A program made the position numbers and the translations under genes. A stretch of DNA of 5,087 nucleotides from Thiotrichales bacterium. GTDB taxonomy: Bacteria > Pseudomonadota > Gammaproteobacteria > Thiomicrospirales > Thiomicrospiraceae. The notes beneath the pieces are model-generated. The model saw only the letters and a program-made list of their open reading frames with translations. It made no database searches and was not told the origin of the DNA. The stretch is from contig JACXUQ010000122.1 of the NCBI GenBank assembly GCA_014763835.1, forward strand, positions 1-5,087. Reading direction: 5' to 3'. Positions 1 through 5,087 of this stretch are shown here, one piece after another (position 1 is the stretch's first letter; each line of letters starts with the position of its first letter).

Positions 1-41
1 GGCGGCGCCGTGAGCGACGCCGATTAGATAGGTGTGCGGCT

Positions 42-1223
42 TTAGAAAGTCACCTTGACGGCATTAGCGACATTTTTGGCTTTTTCAATCGCCGCTTCAA
101 TACTGTCGGCGCGCGCAATGGCCACACCCATGCGGCGGCGGCCGTTGATGTCTGGTTTGCCGAACAGGCGGATCTGCGTGTCGGGCTGCGCCAGCGCGTT
201 TTCCAAGTTTGAATATTGGGTTTGCGTGGAGCTGCCTGTCGGTAAAATGACGCTGGAGGCCGAAGGGCCATGCTGCACGATATTCGGAATCGGCAAACCG
301 AGAATGGCGCGCACGTGCAGCGCAAATTCCGACAGGTCTTGCGACATTAAAGTCACCAGGCCGGTATCGTGCGGACGCGGCGAGACTTCGCTGAAATAGA
401 CGTTATCGCCTTTGACAAACAGTTCCACGCCGAACAGGCCGCGACCACCGAGCGCATCCGTCACTTTTTTGGCAATCTCTTGCGATTTGTTGAGTGCGAC
501 TTCACTCATTGGATGCGGTTGCCAGGATTGGCGGTAGTCGCCGTCTTCCTGGTAGTGGCCAATCGGTTCGCAGAAGCTGGTGCCGTGAATATGGCGCACC
601 GTCAGCAAGGTGATTTCGTAATCGAAATCGACAAAGCCTTCGATAATCACCCGTCCTTTGCCGGCGCGTCCGCCTTCCTGGGCGTAAGACCAGGCCTGTT
701 CAATCTGCTCTGCCGATTTAATGACACTTTGGCCTTTGCCGGAGGAGCTCATAATCGGTTTGACCACGCACGGCATGCCGATTTTGTCGATAGCGGCAAT
801 AAAATCTGCTTTGTTGTCGGCAAAGGCATAAGGAGAGGTCGGCAATCCCAGTTCTTCGGCGGCCAGGCGGCGGATGCCTTCGCGGTTCATTGTCAATTGT
901 GTGGCACGTGCCGTGGGGATGACGGTGAAGCCTTCCTTTTCCATCTCCGCCAGCGTGTCGGTCGCGATGGCTTCGATTTCAGGCACGATATAATGCGGTT
1001 TTTCCTGTTCTATCACCTTACGTAACGCCACGCCGTCCAGCATTTCGATGACATGCGAGCGGTCTGCAACCTGCATCGCCGGGGCGTTCGGGTAGCGGTC
1101 CACGGCAATGACTTCCACGCCCAGGCGTTGACATTCAATGGCGACTTCTTTGCCGAGTTCGCCGGCTCCGCAGAGCAAAACACGGGTGGCGGTAGCAGAA
1201 AATGGTGTACCAATGCTAGACAT
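42..1223 (-). CDS. purT: Formate-dependent phosphoribosylglycinamide formyltransferase (GAR transformylase 2)
   Basis: This enzyme makes formyl-GAR from GAR, formate and ATP in the third step of purine synthesis. It acts in the cytoplasm and is the folate-independent alternative to PurN. The 393-residue product is about the length of E. coli PurT (392) and very similar throughout. The N-terminal nucleotide-like fold has the glycine-rich loop CGAGELGK (residues 18-25), whose Glu22-Leu23 match the GAR-binding pair, and PEIE near 81-84. The ATP-grasp domain starts around 113 (NREGIRR) and has Lys155, the SSSGKGQ loop (159-165), and probable Mg ligands Glu267 and Glu279 in VELFV and SEVSPRPHD. 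The C-terminal RLFGKP and RRRMGVA motifs are present. The ATG at 1223 is preceded by AAGGAG (1229-1234) with a five-base gap, which supports this start. It is divergent from the GGDEF-EAL gene. No folate enzyme or other pur gene is visible alongside. Confidence 0.98.
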   Translation of the reverse strand: MSSIGTPFSATATRVLLCGAGELGKEVAIECQRLGVEVIAVDRYPNAPAMQVADRSHVIEMLDGVALRKVIEQEKPHYIVPEIEAIATDTLAEMEKEGFTVIPTARATQLTMNREGIRRLAAEELGLPTSPYAFADNKADFIAAIDKIGMPCVVKPIMSSSGKGQSVIKSAEQIEQAWSYAQEGGRAGKGRVIIEGFVDFDYEITLLTVRHIHGTSFCEPIGHYQEDGDYRQSWQPHPMSEVALNKSQEIAKKVTDALGGRGLFGVELFVKGDNVYFSEVSPRPHDTGLVTLMSQDLSEFALHVRAILGLPIPNIVQHGPSASSVILPTGSSTQTQYSNLENALAQPDTQIRLFGKPDINGRRRMGVAIARADSIEAAIEKAKNVANAVKVTF

Positions 1224-1391
1224 GGCATCTCCTTTGCTTAGGGGTAATTAAGAATGGCGGGACAATGTTATCGGCAGGAGTTTGGAAAACTTGACCGGCA
1301 ATATTGTCTGATCGCTGCTATCAATCGGCACATTATACGGTAATCCTTACCGTAAAACGATTCGAAGCAGCAGCTGGCAAGGGGAAGAGTT
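1224..1391. promoter_or_regulatory. Divergent intergenic region between purT and the GGDEF-EAL gene
   Basis: These 168 bases must carry the start signals of both flanking genes. On the minus strand a perfect TATAAT hexamer (1332-1337) could be a purT -10 box, giving a leader of about 100 nt. No good TTGACA lies 15-19 bp further out, so that promoter would be weak or need an activator. On the plus strand I find no convincing paired -35/-10. TTGACC at 1291-1296 and TATCAA at 1319-1324 are too far apart. The purT ribosome binding site is at 1229-1234. The GGDEF-EAL gene has a purine-rich AGGGGAAGAG stretch just before its ATG. I see no recognisable PurR box. Confidence 0.5.
1336..1354. repeat. 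Perfect 19-bp inverted repeat, candidate operator
   Basis: The arms TACGGTAA (1336-1343) and TTACCGTA (1347-1354) are exact reverse complements separated by TCC. Allowing one mismatch, the symmetry extends to 1333-1357. The repeat touches the TATAAT hexamer on the minus strand (1332-1337) and fills the space where the purT -10/-35 spacer would be. It also lies 37 bp before the start codon of the GGDEF-EAL gene. That position suits a dimeric regulator acting on one or both genes. There is no T-tract after either arm, so it is unlikely to be a terminator. The regulator is unknown. Confidence 0.55.
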
Positions 1392-2927
1392 ATGTTGGAA
1401 CTTGAAACATCTAAAAAAGCGGAATTGTTACCTGGCGCAGGCGAGTTGTTTGAAAAGGCTCCGATGAAGGCCAAAAAATTGGTTAAACGCCGTCTGCCTG
1501 AAAAACGTAATGATATCAAACAGGTGATGGAGAGTTTGCAAAACCGCTTTTCCAATACAGACGATATGCCGGAGGACATTGCGCGCCTGGTGGAGGCTCA
1601 AGTGGAGCTGCGCACACGCGATCTGTTTGTGCAGGCCAACTACGATGCGTTGACCCATTTGCCTAACCGTGCCTATTTTGGCGAGACCTTGGAGAAGGTG
1701 TTGGAGCGTGCGCAAAAAGCGCGTACACAATTCAGCTTGCTGTTTTTGGATTTGGACGGTTTCAAAGAGGTCAACGATACGCTGGGCCATCAGGCGGGCG
1801 ACGAGTTGTTGCAGCATGTGGCGGCGCGCCTGGTTTCATCCGTGCGCGAAGGCGATATCGTCAGTCGTCGCGGCGGCGATGAATTTGTCATTTTGTTGAC
1901 AGATCTGGCAAACCGAGAGGATATTGCCAGCCTGTGTCAGCGTATTATCCGCGAGGTGAGCCGTCCGTACTGGTTGAGTCAGCATGAAGCCAATATCTCT
2001 ACGAGTATGGGCGTGGCGATCTATCCTCAGAACGGCAAGACCGTTTCCGAGTTGCTGGAGAATTCCGACGCGGCTTTGTATGCGTCCAAAACGGCCGGCA
2101 GAAGAACCTATCGTTTTTACAGCGAAATCATGAACGAGGTGGCGCCTAAATCCCATGAGTTCAGAGAGGAGTTGGGCGCGGCGATTGAAAACGGTGAAAT
2201 TGAATTGTCTTTTGAGCCACAAGTGGAGCTGGCGACAGGGCAGATTGCCGGGGCGAGCCTGACTGCGCTGTGGCATAACGACCATTTGGAGTCGCCTGCA
2301 TTGAGCAGCTGGAGCAGCATCTTGCTGAAAAGCGGCTGGTCGCAATCCATGGCGACCTGGTTGGTTGACAGCGCCCTGTATTATTTGCAGCGTTGGCAGT
2401 CGGCACAGAGTGATCTGGTGGTTTCCGTTCCGGTATTGGACAGTTTGTGGCTGCATCAGGATTTAGTGGCTTTTTTGGACGCGCGCCTACAGGCCTATCA
2501 TGTCGGTCGCGAACAGTTGCAGTTGGAGTTTTCCATGGCGACACTGCAAAGCAGTGACAGCAAATTGCACCAAACCCTGCAAGCATTGGGTGAGGCGGGT
2601 TATTTGATCACCTTGACAGAGGTGGGGGCCTATCCATTGGATTTGGCGCTGTTGTCGACCTTGAAAATTAACGAAATCAAGTTGGATAAAGTCTGGTTGC
2701 AGCAAAGTCTGCAAACTAAAAGTGGCCAGGCCTGGTTGCAGGCGTTGATTATGATGGCCAAAAGTTTGGACATTTGCGTGATTGCTGCCGGTGTGGATTC
2801 TGCCGAACAGAGCCGTCAGTTACGTACCATGGGGTGCTTGATGGCGCAGGGATCGCAATGGGCCAAGCCGATGAGTGCCGAGCGTTTTCACAATCATGTG
2901 ATGGCGCTTTATCGCGTGAGAGCTTAA
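1392..2927 (+). CDS. GGDEF-EAL protein: probable diguanylate cyclase with a degenerate, likely inactive EAL domain
   Basis: A 511-residue soluble protein without signal peptide or membrane segment. Residues 1-75 are a charged, Lys/Arg-rich region matching no sensor domain I recognise, and a helix (about 60-83) leads into GGDEF. The GGDEF domain (about 84-245) has YDALTHLPNR, the metal-binding FLDLDGFKEVND (118-129), GHQAGDELL, GGDEF at 161-165 and an inhibitory-site RxxD (Arg152-Asp155) five residues before it. It should therefore make c-di-GMP from two GTP and be feedback inhibited. The EAL domain (about 258-505) keeps the fold landmarks FEPQVEL, IKLD and QG, but EAL itself reads SLT (289-291). 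The usual Asn near 347 is Pro, the Glu near 382 is Met, the DD pair is TE (409-410), and the AEGVE motif is AAGVD. Phosphodiesterase activity is improbable, so a c-di-GMP-binding or regulatory role is inferred. The gene stands alone and ends at its own terminator. Confidence 0.93.
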   Translation: MLELETSKKAELLPGAGELFEKAPMKAKKLVKRRLPEKRNDIKQVMESLQNRFSNTDDMPEDIARLVEAQVELRTRDLFVQANYDALTHLPNRAYFGETLEKVLERAQKARTQFSLLFLDLDGFKEVNDTLGHQAGDELLQHVAARLVSSVREGDIVSRRGGDEFVILLTDLANREDIASLCQRIIREVSRPYWLSQHEANISTSMGVAIYPQNGKTVSELLENSDAALYASKTAGRRTYRFYSEIMNEVAPKSHEFREELGAAIENGEIELSFEPQVELATGQIAGASLTALWHNDHLESPALSSWSSILLKSGWSQSMATWLVDSALYYLQRWQSAQSDLVVSVPVLDSLWLHQDLVAFLDARLQAYHVGREQLQLEFSMATLQSSDSKLHQTLQALGEAGYLITLTEVGAYPLDLALLSTLKINEIKLDKVWLQQSLQTKSGQAWLQALIMMAKSLDICVIAAGVDSAEQSRQLRTMGCLMAQGSQWAKPMSAERFHNHVMALYRVRA

Positions 2928-2945
2928 TCTGAAGCGGATTGAATG

Positions 2946-2975
2946 AAGGGCCCCTTTTCAGGGGCTTTTATTTTT
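2946..2975 (+). terminator. Rho-independent terminator of the GGDEF-EAL gene
   Basis: A hairpin with a GCCCCT/AGGGGC core (2950-2955 with 2960-2965) and a TTTC loop is extended by G-T and A-T pairs to 2946 and 2969. It is followed by a T-rich run to 2975. It begins 19 bases after the stop codon. Read on the minus strand, the hairpin is followed by CCTTCATTC rather than a T-tract, so it should work poorly for the converging mtnN operon. Confidence 0.85.
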
Positions 2976-2977
2976 GT

Positions 2978-2991
2978 AAAAGCGCGCTTTT
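2978..2991. repeat. 14-bp perfect palindrome at the mtnN stop codon
   Basis: AAAAGCGCGCTTTT is its own reverse complement and overlaps the last base of the mtnN stop codon. As RNA it could form only a short five-pair stem with a CGCG loop, followed on the minus strand by ACAAAAATAAAA. It might contribute weakly to ending the luxS-mtnN transcript, but it is not a convincing terminator alone. Confidence 0.35.
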
Positions 2992-3692
2992 TAAGCGGCT
3001 TTTAGTTGCGTGAGCATTTCCAGAATGACTTTGGCTGAATGGGTGGCGGCTTTTTCAAGATACTGTTCAAACGTCACCGCGTTTTCTTTGCCGGCAATAT
3101 CCGAGAGCGAGCGGATGATTACAAACGGCGTCTGGAAAGTATGGCAGGCCTGTGCAATCGCGGCCGCCTCCATTTCGCAGGCAATCATTTCGGGAAAATT
3201 ATTGCGCGTGCGGTCAACATCTTCCGCCTGATGCATAAAGCGATCGCCGGTAGCGATTAGACCATGCATGTGAACCACTTCGTTTAGCGCCTGAATGCTG
3301 TTTTGTGCCGCCTTGACGAGTTTGGCGTCAGGTAGAAAACAGCTTGGCATGCCCGGAACCTGGCCCAGATCGTAGCCAAAAGGGGTGACATCAACGTCAT
3401 GGTGGCATACCGAACTGCTGATAACAATATCACCCACATTCAGATCCGTATGAAAGCCGCCGGCAGAACCGGTATTGATCACATAGTCCGGTTGGTAAAG
3501 TTGCAGCAAAATAGTGCTGCTGATCGCCGCATTCACCTTGCCGATGCCGGAACGAAGCAGCACGACGTTGACGCCGTCAATTGTGCCCAAGTAAAACTCG
3601 TATCCGGCATGGATTTCGGTTTGCAGGTCTTGCATGCGGCTGCGCAGCAGGCTGACCTCTTCTTCCATCGCGCCGATAATCGCAATTTTCAT
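2991..3692 (-). CDS. mtnN: 5'-methylthioadenosine/S-adenosylhomocysteine nucleosidase (MTAN)
   Basis: This cytoplasmic nucleosidase removes adenine from S-adenosylhomocysteine, methylthioadenosine and 5'-deoxyadenosine. The SAH product, S-ribosylhomocysteine, is the LuxS substrate. The 233-residue product matches E. coli MTAN/Pfs (232) in length. It has the N-terminal IIGAMEEEV with the general-acid/base region Glu12, SGIGKVNAA (48-56), NTGSAGG (73-79), HDVDVTPFGY (98-107), CEMEAAAIA with substrate-binding Met174-Glu175 (172-180), and RSLSDIA with catalytic Asp198. No key residue is missing. The ATG lies 11 bases after the luxS stop, and an AAGG sequence overlapping that stop serves as ribosome binding site, so the genes are almost certainly co-transcribed and may be translationally coupled. 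It is last in the three-gene operon and converges on the GGDEF-EAL gene. Confidence 0.98.
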   Translation of the reverse strand: MKIAIIGAMEEEVSLLRSRMQDLQTEIHAGYEFYLGTIDGVNVVLLRSGIGKVNAAISSTILLQLYQPDYVINTGSAGGFHTDLNVGDIVISSSVCHHDVDVTPFGYDLGQVPGMPSCFLPDAKLVKAAQNSIQALNEVVHMHGLIATGDRFMHQAEDVDRTRNNFPEMIACEMEAAAIAQACHTFQTPFVIIRSLSDIAGKENAVTFEQYLEKAATHSAKVILEMLTQLKAA

Positions 3693-3703
3693 CTGCTTAC
3701 GCC

Positions 3704-4225
3704 TTATAGTGTGTTGCCAAGGGCTTTCAGTTTTTCGTCGCTCAGGGCGATGTCCGCGTTTTTATTGACGCCGATGCCGTGGTCAATAATGTTTTGTGCG
3801 ATTTCCTTGGCTTCTTCCAACGAGTGCATGACAAAGGTGCCGCATTGGTATTCGTTGAGTTCCGGAATGTCTTCCATGCGCTTGACGTTTAGCACATCGT
3901 GCATCGCTTCCAGCCAGGCCTTGGCGACGCGTTCTTCGCTTGGCGCGCCCAGCAGGCTCATATAAAAGCCCGTACGGCAGCCCATTGGAGAGATGTCGAT
4001 GATCTCGACGCCATTGCCGTTCAGGTGGTTGCGCATAAAACCGGCGAATAGATGTTCCAGTGTGTGAATGCCTTTTTCGCCCATCATCGATTCGTTCGGT
4101 TTGTTGAAACGCAGATCGAACACGGTGATGGTGTCGCCGGAAGGTGAGGTCATGGTTTTAGCCACACGAACGGCAGGTGCATTCATAATAGTATGGTCAA
4201 CGGTAAAGCTGTCTAGTAAAGGCAT
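3704..4225 (-). CDS. luxS: S-ribosylhomocysteine lyase (AI-2 synthase)
   Basis: LuxS splits S-ribosylhomocysteine into homocysteine and DPD, which cyclises to the autoinducer AI-2. It closes the activated methyl cycle in the cytoplasm as a metal-dependent homodimer. The 173-residue product begins MPLLDSFTVDHT and contains the HTLEH metal motif (His54, Glu57, His58), the stretch HLNGNGVEIIDISPMGCRTG with catalytic Cys83, and YQCGT with the third metal ligand Cys128. All active-site residues are intact and length is normal. The start is supported by an AGAGGG ribosome binding site about seven bases upstream. The preceding lipoprotein gene ends 20 bases before this ATG and mtnN begins 11 bases after the stop, which places two consecutive pathway enzymes in one operon. 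No AI-2 receptor or Lsr transporter is in the window, so whether AI-2 is a signal here cannot be judged. Confidence 0.98.
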   Translation of the reverse strand: MPLLDSFTVDHTIMNAPAVRVAKTMTSPSGDTITVFDLRFNKPNESMMGEKGIHTLEHLFAGFMRNHLNGNGVEIIDISPMGCRTGFYMSLLGAPSEERVAKAWLEAMHDVLNVKRMEDIPELNEYQCGTFVMHSLEEAKEIAQNIIDHGIGVNKNADIALSDEKLKALGNTL

Positions 4226-4245
4226 GTTTAAACCCTCTGCAAAAG

Positions 4246-4701
4246 TTAGATGGAATCTGGATGTTTATCATTTTCGGTCAGCTCTTTTTTCAGGAGCCAG
4301 CCGTTATCCGTTTTAATAAAGAGATAATTACGCTTAAATTCAAGTTCATCCCCTGCCTCGAATTGCGGCAGGGCCAATTTCAGCAAACCGAGATTAACGG
4401 TTTGTGCCATCTTCTCTAGCGGCGTCAGACTGCTATCTTGCATGATGGCAGAGGCATACTCTTCAAGATTGCGTTCGGCGCGGGCATTGATGGTCATTTC
4501 GGCCACATAATGGGTATCGTTTTGCTTGTAACCGTTTTCTTTGGTGGTACTGACGACAGTAAATAAACCGACAAACTCTTGGTTGAAATGGTGGGCTGTC
4601 ATTTCATTAATGGTTTTATCTGTGGGCTGTGTAATGCCGAGGCAGCCGCTCAATAGCAAGGCGGAGAAGAGAGCAGGAAGATAATAGAATAAGACGCGCA
4701 T
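4246..4701 (-). CDS. Small predicted outer-membrane lipoprotein of unknown function, first gene of the luxS-mtnN operon
   Basis: I do not recognise the family. The 151-residue product starts MRVLFYYLPALFSALLLSGC, a lipoprotein signal peptide with lipobox Leu17-Ser18-Gly19-Cys20. Residue 21 is Leu rather than Asp, so sorting to the outer membrane is expected. The mature part, about 132 residues, has no transmembrane segment. It has alternating strands (FVGLFTVVSTT, THYVAEMTINARA), a helical middle (about 78-112), and a C-terminal EFKRNYLFIKTDNGWLLKKEL pattern like the strand pairs of small NTF2- or cystatin-like folds; that resemblance is a guess. The ATG at 4701 is preferred over an in-frame TTG at 4758, because the longer form puts 19 residues before the signal peptide and overlaps the likely transcription start. 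The ribosome binding site is weak (GGA about ten bases upstream). The stop is 20 bases before luxS, implying co-transcription. Confidence 0.8.
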   Translation of the reverse strand: MRVLFYYLPALFSALLLSGCLGITQPTDKTINEMTAHHFNQEFVGLFTVVSTTKENGYKQNDTHYVAEMTINARAERNLEEYASAIMQDSSLTPLEKMAQTVNLGLLKLALPQFEAGDELEFKRNYLFIKTDNGWLLKKELTENDKHPDSI

Positions 4702-4712
4702 AATTTGAATTC

Positions 4713-4736
4713 CGGATAACTCCGCAGTGCGGATAA
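4713..4736. repeat. Overlapping direct repeat and palindrome in the leader of the lipoprotein-luxS-mtnN operon
   Basis: CGGATAA occurs at 4713-4719 and again at 4730-4736, 17 bases apart. Between and overlapping them lies the perfect palindrome TCCGCAGTGCGGA (4721-4733). The block sits in the predicted 5' leader, 12 to 35 bases before the lipoprotein start codon. In RNA the palindrome could form a short hairpin (UCCGC/GCGGA, loop ACU). It could be a regulator site or a structure affecting translation from the weak ribosome binding site. No known motif is recognised. Confidence 0.4.
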
Positions 4737-4763
4737 GTGAATGTGGTTTGGAAGTCAAAGGAT

Positions 4764-4792
4764 ACCATATTCAACATCTAAGCTGGTGTCAG
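4764..4792 (-). promoter_or_regulatory. Candidate sigma-70 promoter of the lipoprotein-luxS-mtnN operon
   Basis: On the minus strand, CTGACA (4787-4792, five of six matches to the -35 consensus) is followed after exactly 17 bp by TATGGT (4764-4769, four of six at -10). The predicted start near 4757 gives a leader of about 56 nt before the ATG at 4701. The T-rich tail of the tRNA terminator (4808-4814) lies just upstream, where an UP element would sit. The match is moderate. An alternative, TTGACT at 4753-4758, has only a poor -10 partner. Confidence 0.5.
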
Positions 4793-4806
4793 GTGAATTT
4801 TAGGTA

Positions 4807-4833
4807 TAAAAAAAGCCGGTAAAAACCGGCTTT
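4807..4833 (-). terminator. Rho-independent terminator of the tRNA-Phe/tRNA-Leu operon
   Basis: Read on the minus strand, a perfect nine-pair stem (AAAGCCGGT and ACCGGCTTT, 4825-4833 and 4812-4820) encloses a TTTT loop, and the T-run continues to about 4808. It begins five bases after the CCA end of tRNA-Leu, so it should end the tRNA transcript cleanly. The complementary plus-strand hairpin is followed by TATATATGG, which is a weaker stop signal. Confidence 0.92.
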
Positions 4834-4838
4834 ATATA

Positions 4839-4922
<84 letters not shown>

Positions 4923-4927
4923 GAATG

Positions 4928-5003
4928 TGGTGGCCACACCTGGAATCGAACCAGGGACACAGGGATTTTCAATCCCTTGCTCTACCGACTGAGCTATGTG
5001 GCC
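4928..5003 (-). tRNA. tRNA-Phe (anticodon GAA)
   Basis: The 76-base gene forms a standard cloverleaf. The acceptor stem is GGCCACA/TGTGGCC with encoded ACCA. The D-arm is GCTC-AGTCGGTA-GAGC. The anticodon arm AGGGA-TTGAAAA-TCCCT gives GAA (4968-4970 on the plus strand), and the T-arm is CCTGG-TTCGATT-CCAGG. The TTGAAAA loop is typical of bacterial tRNA-Phe. It is the first gene after the promoter at 5020-5048, with a very short 5' leader of roughly ten bases. Confidence 0.99.
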
Positions 5004-5019
5004 AAAATAGAATGGGCGT

Positions 5020-5048
5020 ATTGTATAGAGGGCTTATGCGGCTGTCAA
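5020..5048 (-). promoter_or_regulatory. Strong sigma-70 promoter of the tRNA operon, with GC-rich discriminator
   Basis: On the minus strand a perfect -35 TTGACA (5043-5048) is followed after exactly 17 bp by -10 TACAAT (5020-5025, five of six). The bases just after the -10 read ACGCCC, a GC-rich discriminator like those of stringently controlled stable-RNA promoters. Positions 5049-5087 beyond the -35 are strongly A/T rich and could act as an UP element. The predicted start near 5013 lies about ten bases from the tRNA-Phe 5' end. Confidence 0.88.
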
Positions 5049-5087
5049 ATTTTATTTTGAAATAAAGACATTTTATTTGTTGTGACA

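Noticed and set aside
1..41. Possible end of a neighbouring plus-strand gene, reading GGAVSDAD then TAG at 25-27.
   Set aside because: Only eight codons are visible and the minus-strand frame is equally open, without a start codon. Too short to support a gene on either strand.
369..1025. Long plus-strand open frame of 218 codons opposite purT.
   Set aside because: It is antisense to the unambiguous purT frame, is rich in Phe, Arg and His as expected of a shadow frame, and has no family resemblance or ribosome binding site.
1836..2456. Minus-strand open frame of 206 codons opposite the GGDEF-EAL gene.
   Set aside because: It is antisense to a fully conserved GGDEF/EAL reading frame, its composition is Gln/Arg-rich shadow-like, and it has no supporting signals.
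42..4701. A joint c-di-GMP / AI-2 / purine signalling cluster across the whole window.
   Set aside because: The genes lie in separate divergent and convergent transcription units, and no shared regulatory motif was found, so co-location alone does not support a system.
4702..4758. Longer lipoprotein form starting from TTG at 4758.
   Set aside because: It would place 19 polar residues before a typical lipoprotein signal peptide and coincide with the predicted transcription start. ATG at 4701 fits much better.
4797..4825. Alternative minus-strand promoter using TAAAAT at 4797-4802.
   Set aside because: Its -35 region would fall inside the tRNA terminator hairpin and matches the consensus poorly (TTTTTA).

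Overview
The window looks like an ordinary chromosomal segment of a gammaproteobacterium with roughly balanced G+C. PurT, MtnN and LuxS match their Escherichia coli counterparts closely in length and motifs, and both tRNA genes encode CCA and have typical gammaproteobacterial sequences. The genus cannot be fixed from sequence alone. There are no transposases, integrases, CRISPR repeats or phage genes, and nothing suggests recent transfer.

Layout, left to right. Positions 42-1223 (minus) hold purT, the formate-dependent GAR transformylase of purine synthesis. A 168-bp divergent intergenic region follows and contains a perfect 19-bp inverted repeat next to a TATAAT hexamer. Positions 1392-2927 (plus) encode a soluble 511-residue GGDEF-EAL protein whose GGDEF half looks intact and whose EAL half has lost most catalytic residues. 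A rho-independent terminator follows it. Three closely spaced minus-strand genes come next and are transcribed in the order lipoprotein (4246-4701), luxS (3704-4225), mtnN (2991-3692). Their likely promoter lies at 4764-4792, just beyond the terminator of the next unit. That unit is a two-gene tRNA operon on the minus strand, tRNA-Phe(GAA) then tRNA-Leu(UAG), with a near-consensus promoter, a GC-rich discriminator and a strong terminator.

Functionally, MtnN and LuxS are consecutive enzymes. MtnN removes adenine from S-adenosylhomocysteine, and LuxS cleaves the resulting S-ribosylhomocysteine to homocysteine and the AI-2 precursor DPD. The lipoprotein at the head of this operon is the least understood gene here. 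The GGDEF-EAL protein probably makes c-di-GMP, or binds it through its dead EAL domain. It converges on the luxS operon, but nothing in the sequence links the two functionally.

The parts most worth a second look are the lipoprotein-luxS-mtnN arrangement, the degenerate EAL domain and the two intergenic dyads. I see no clearly novel multi-gene system.
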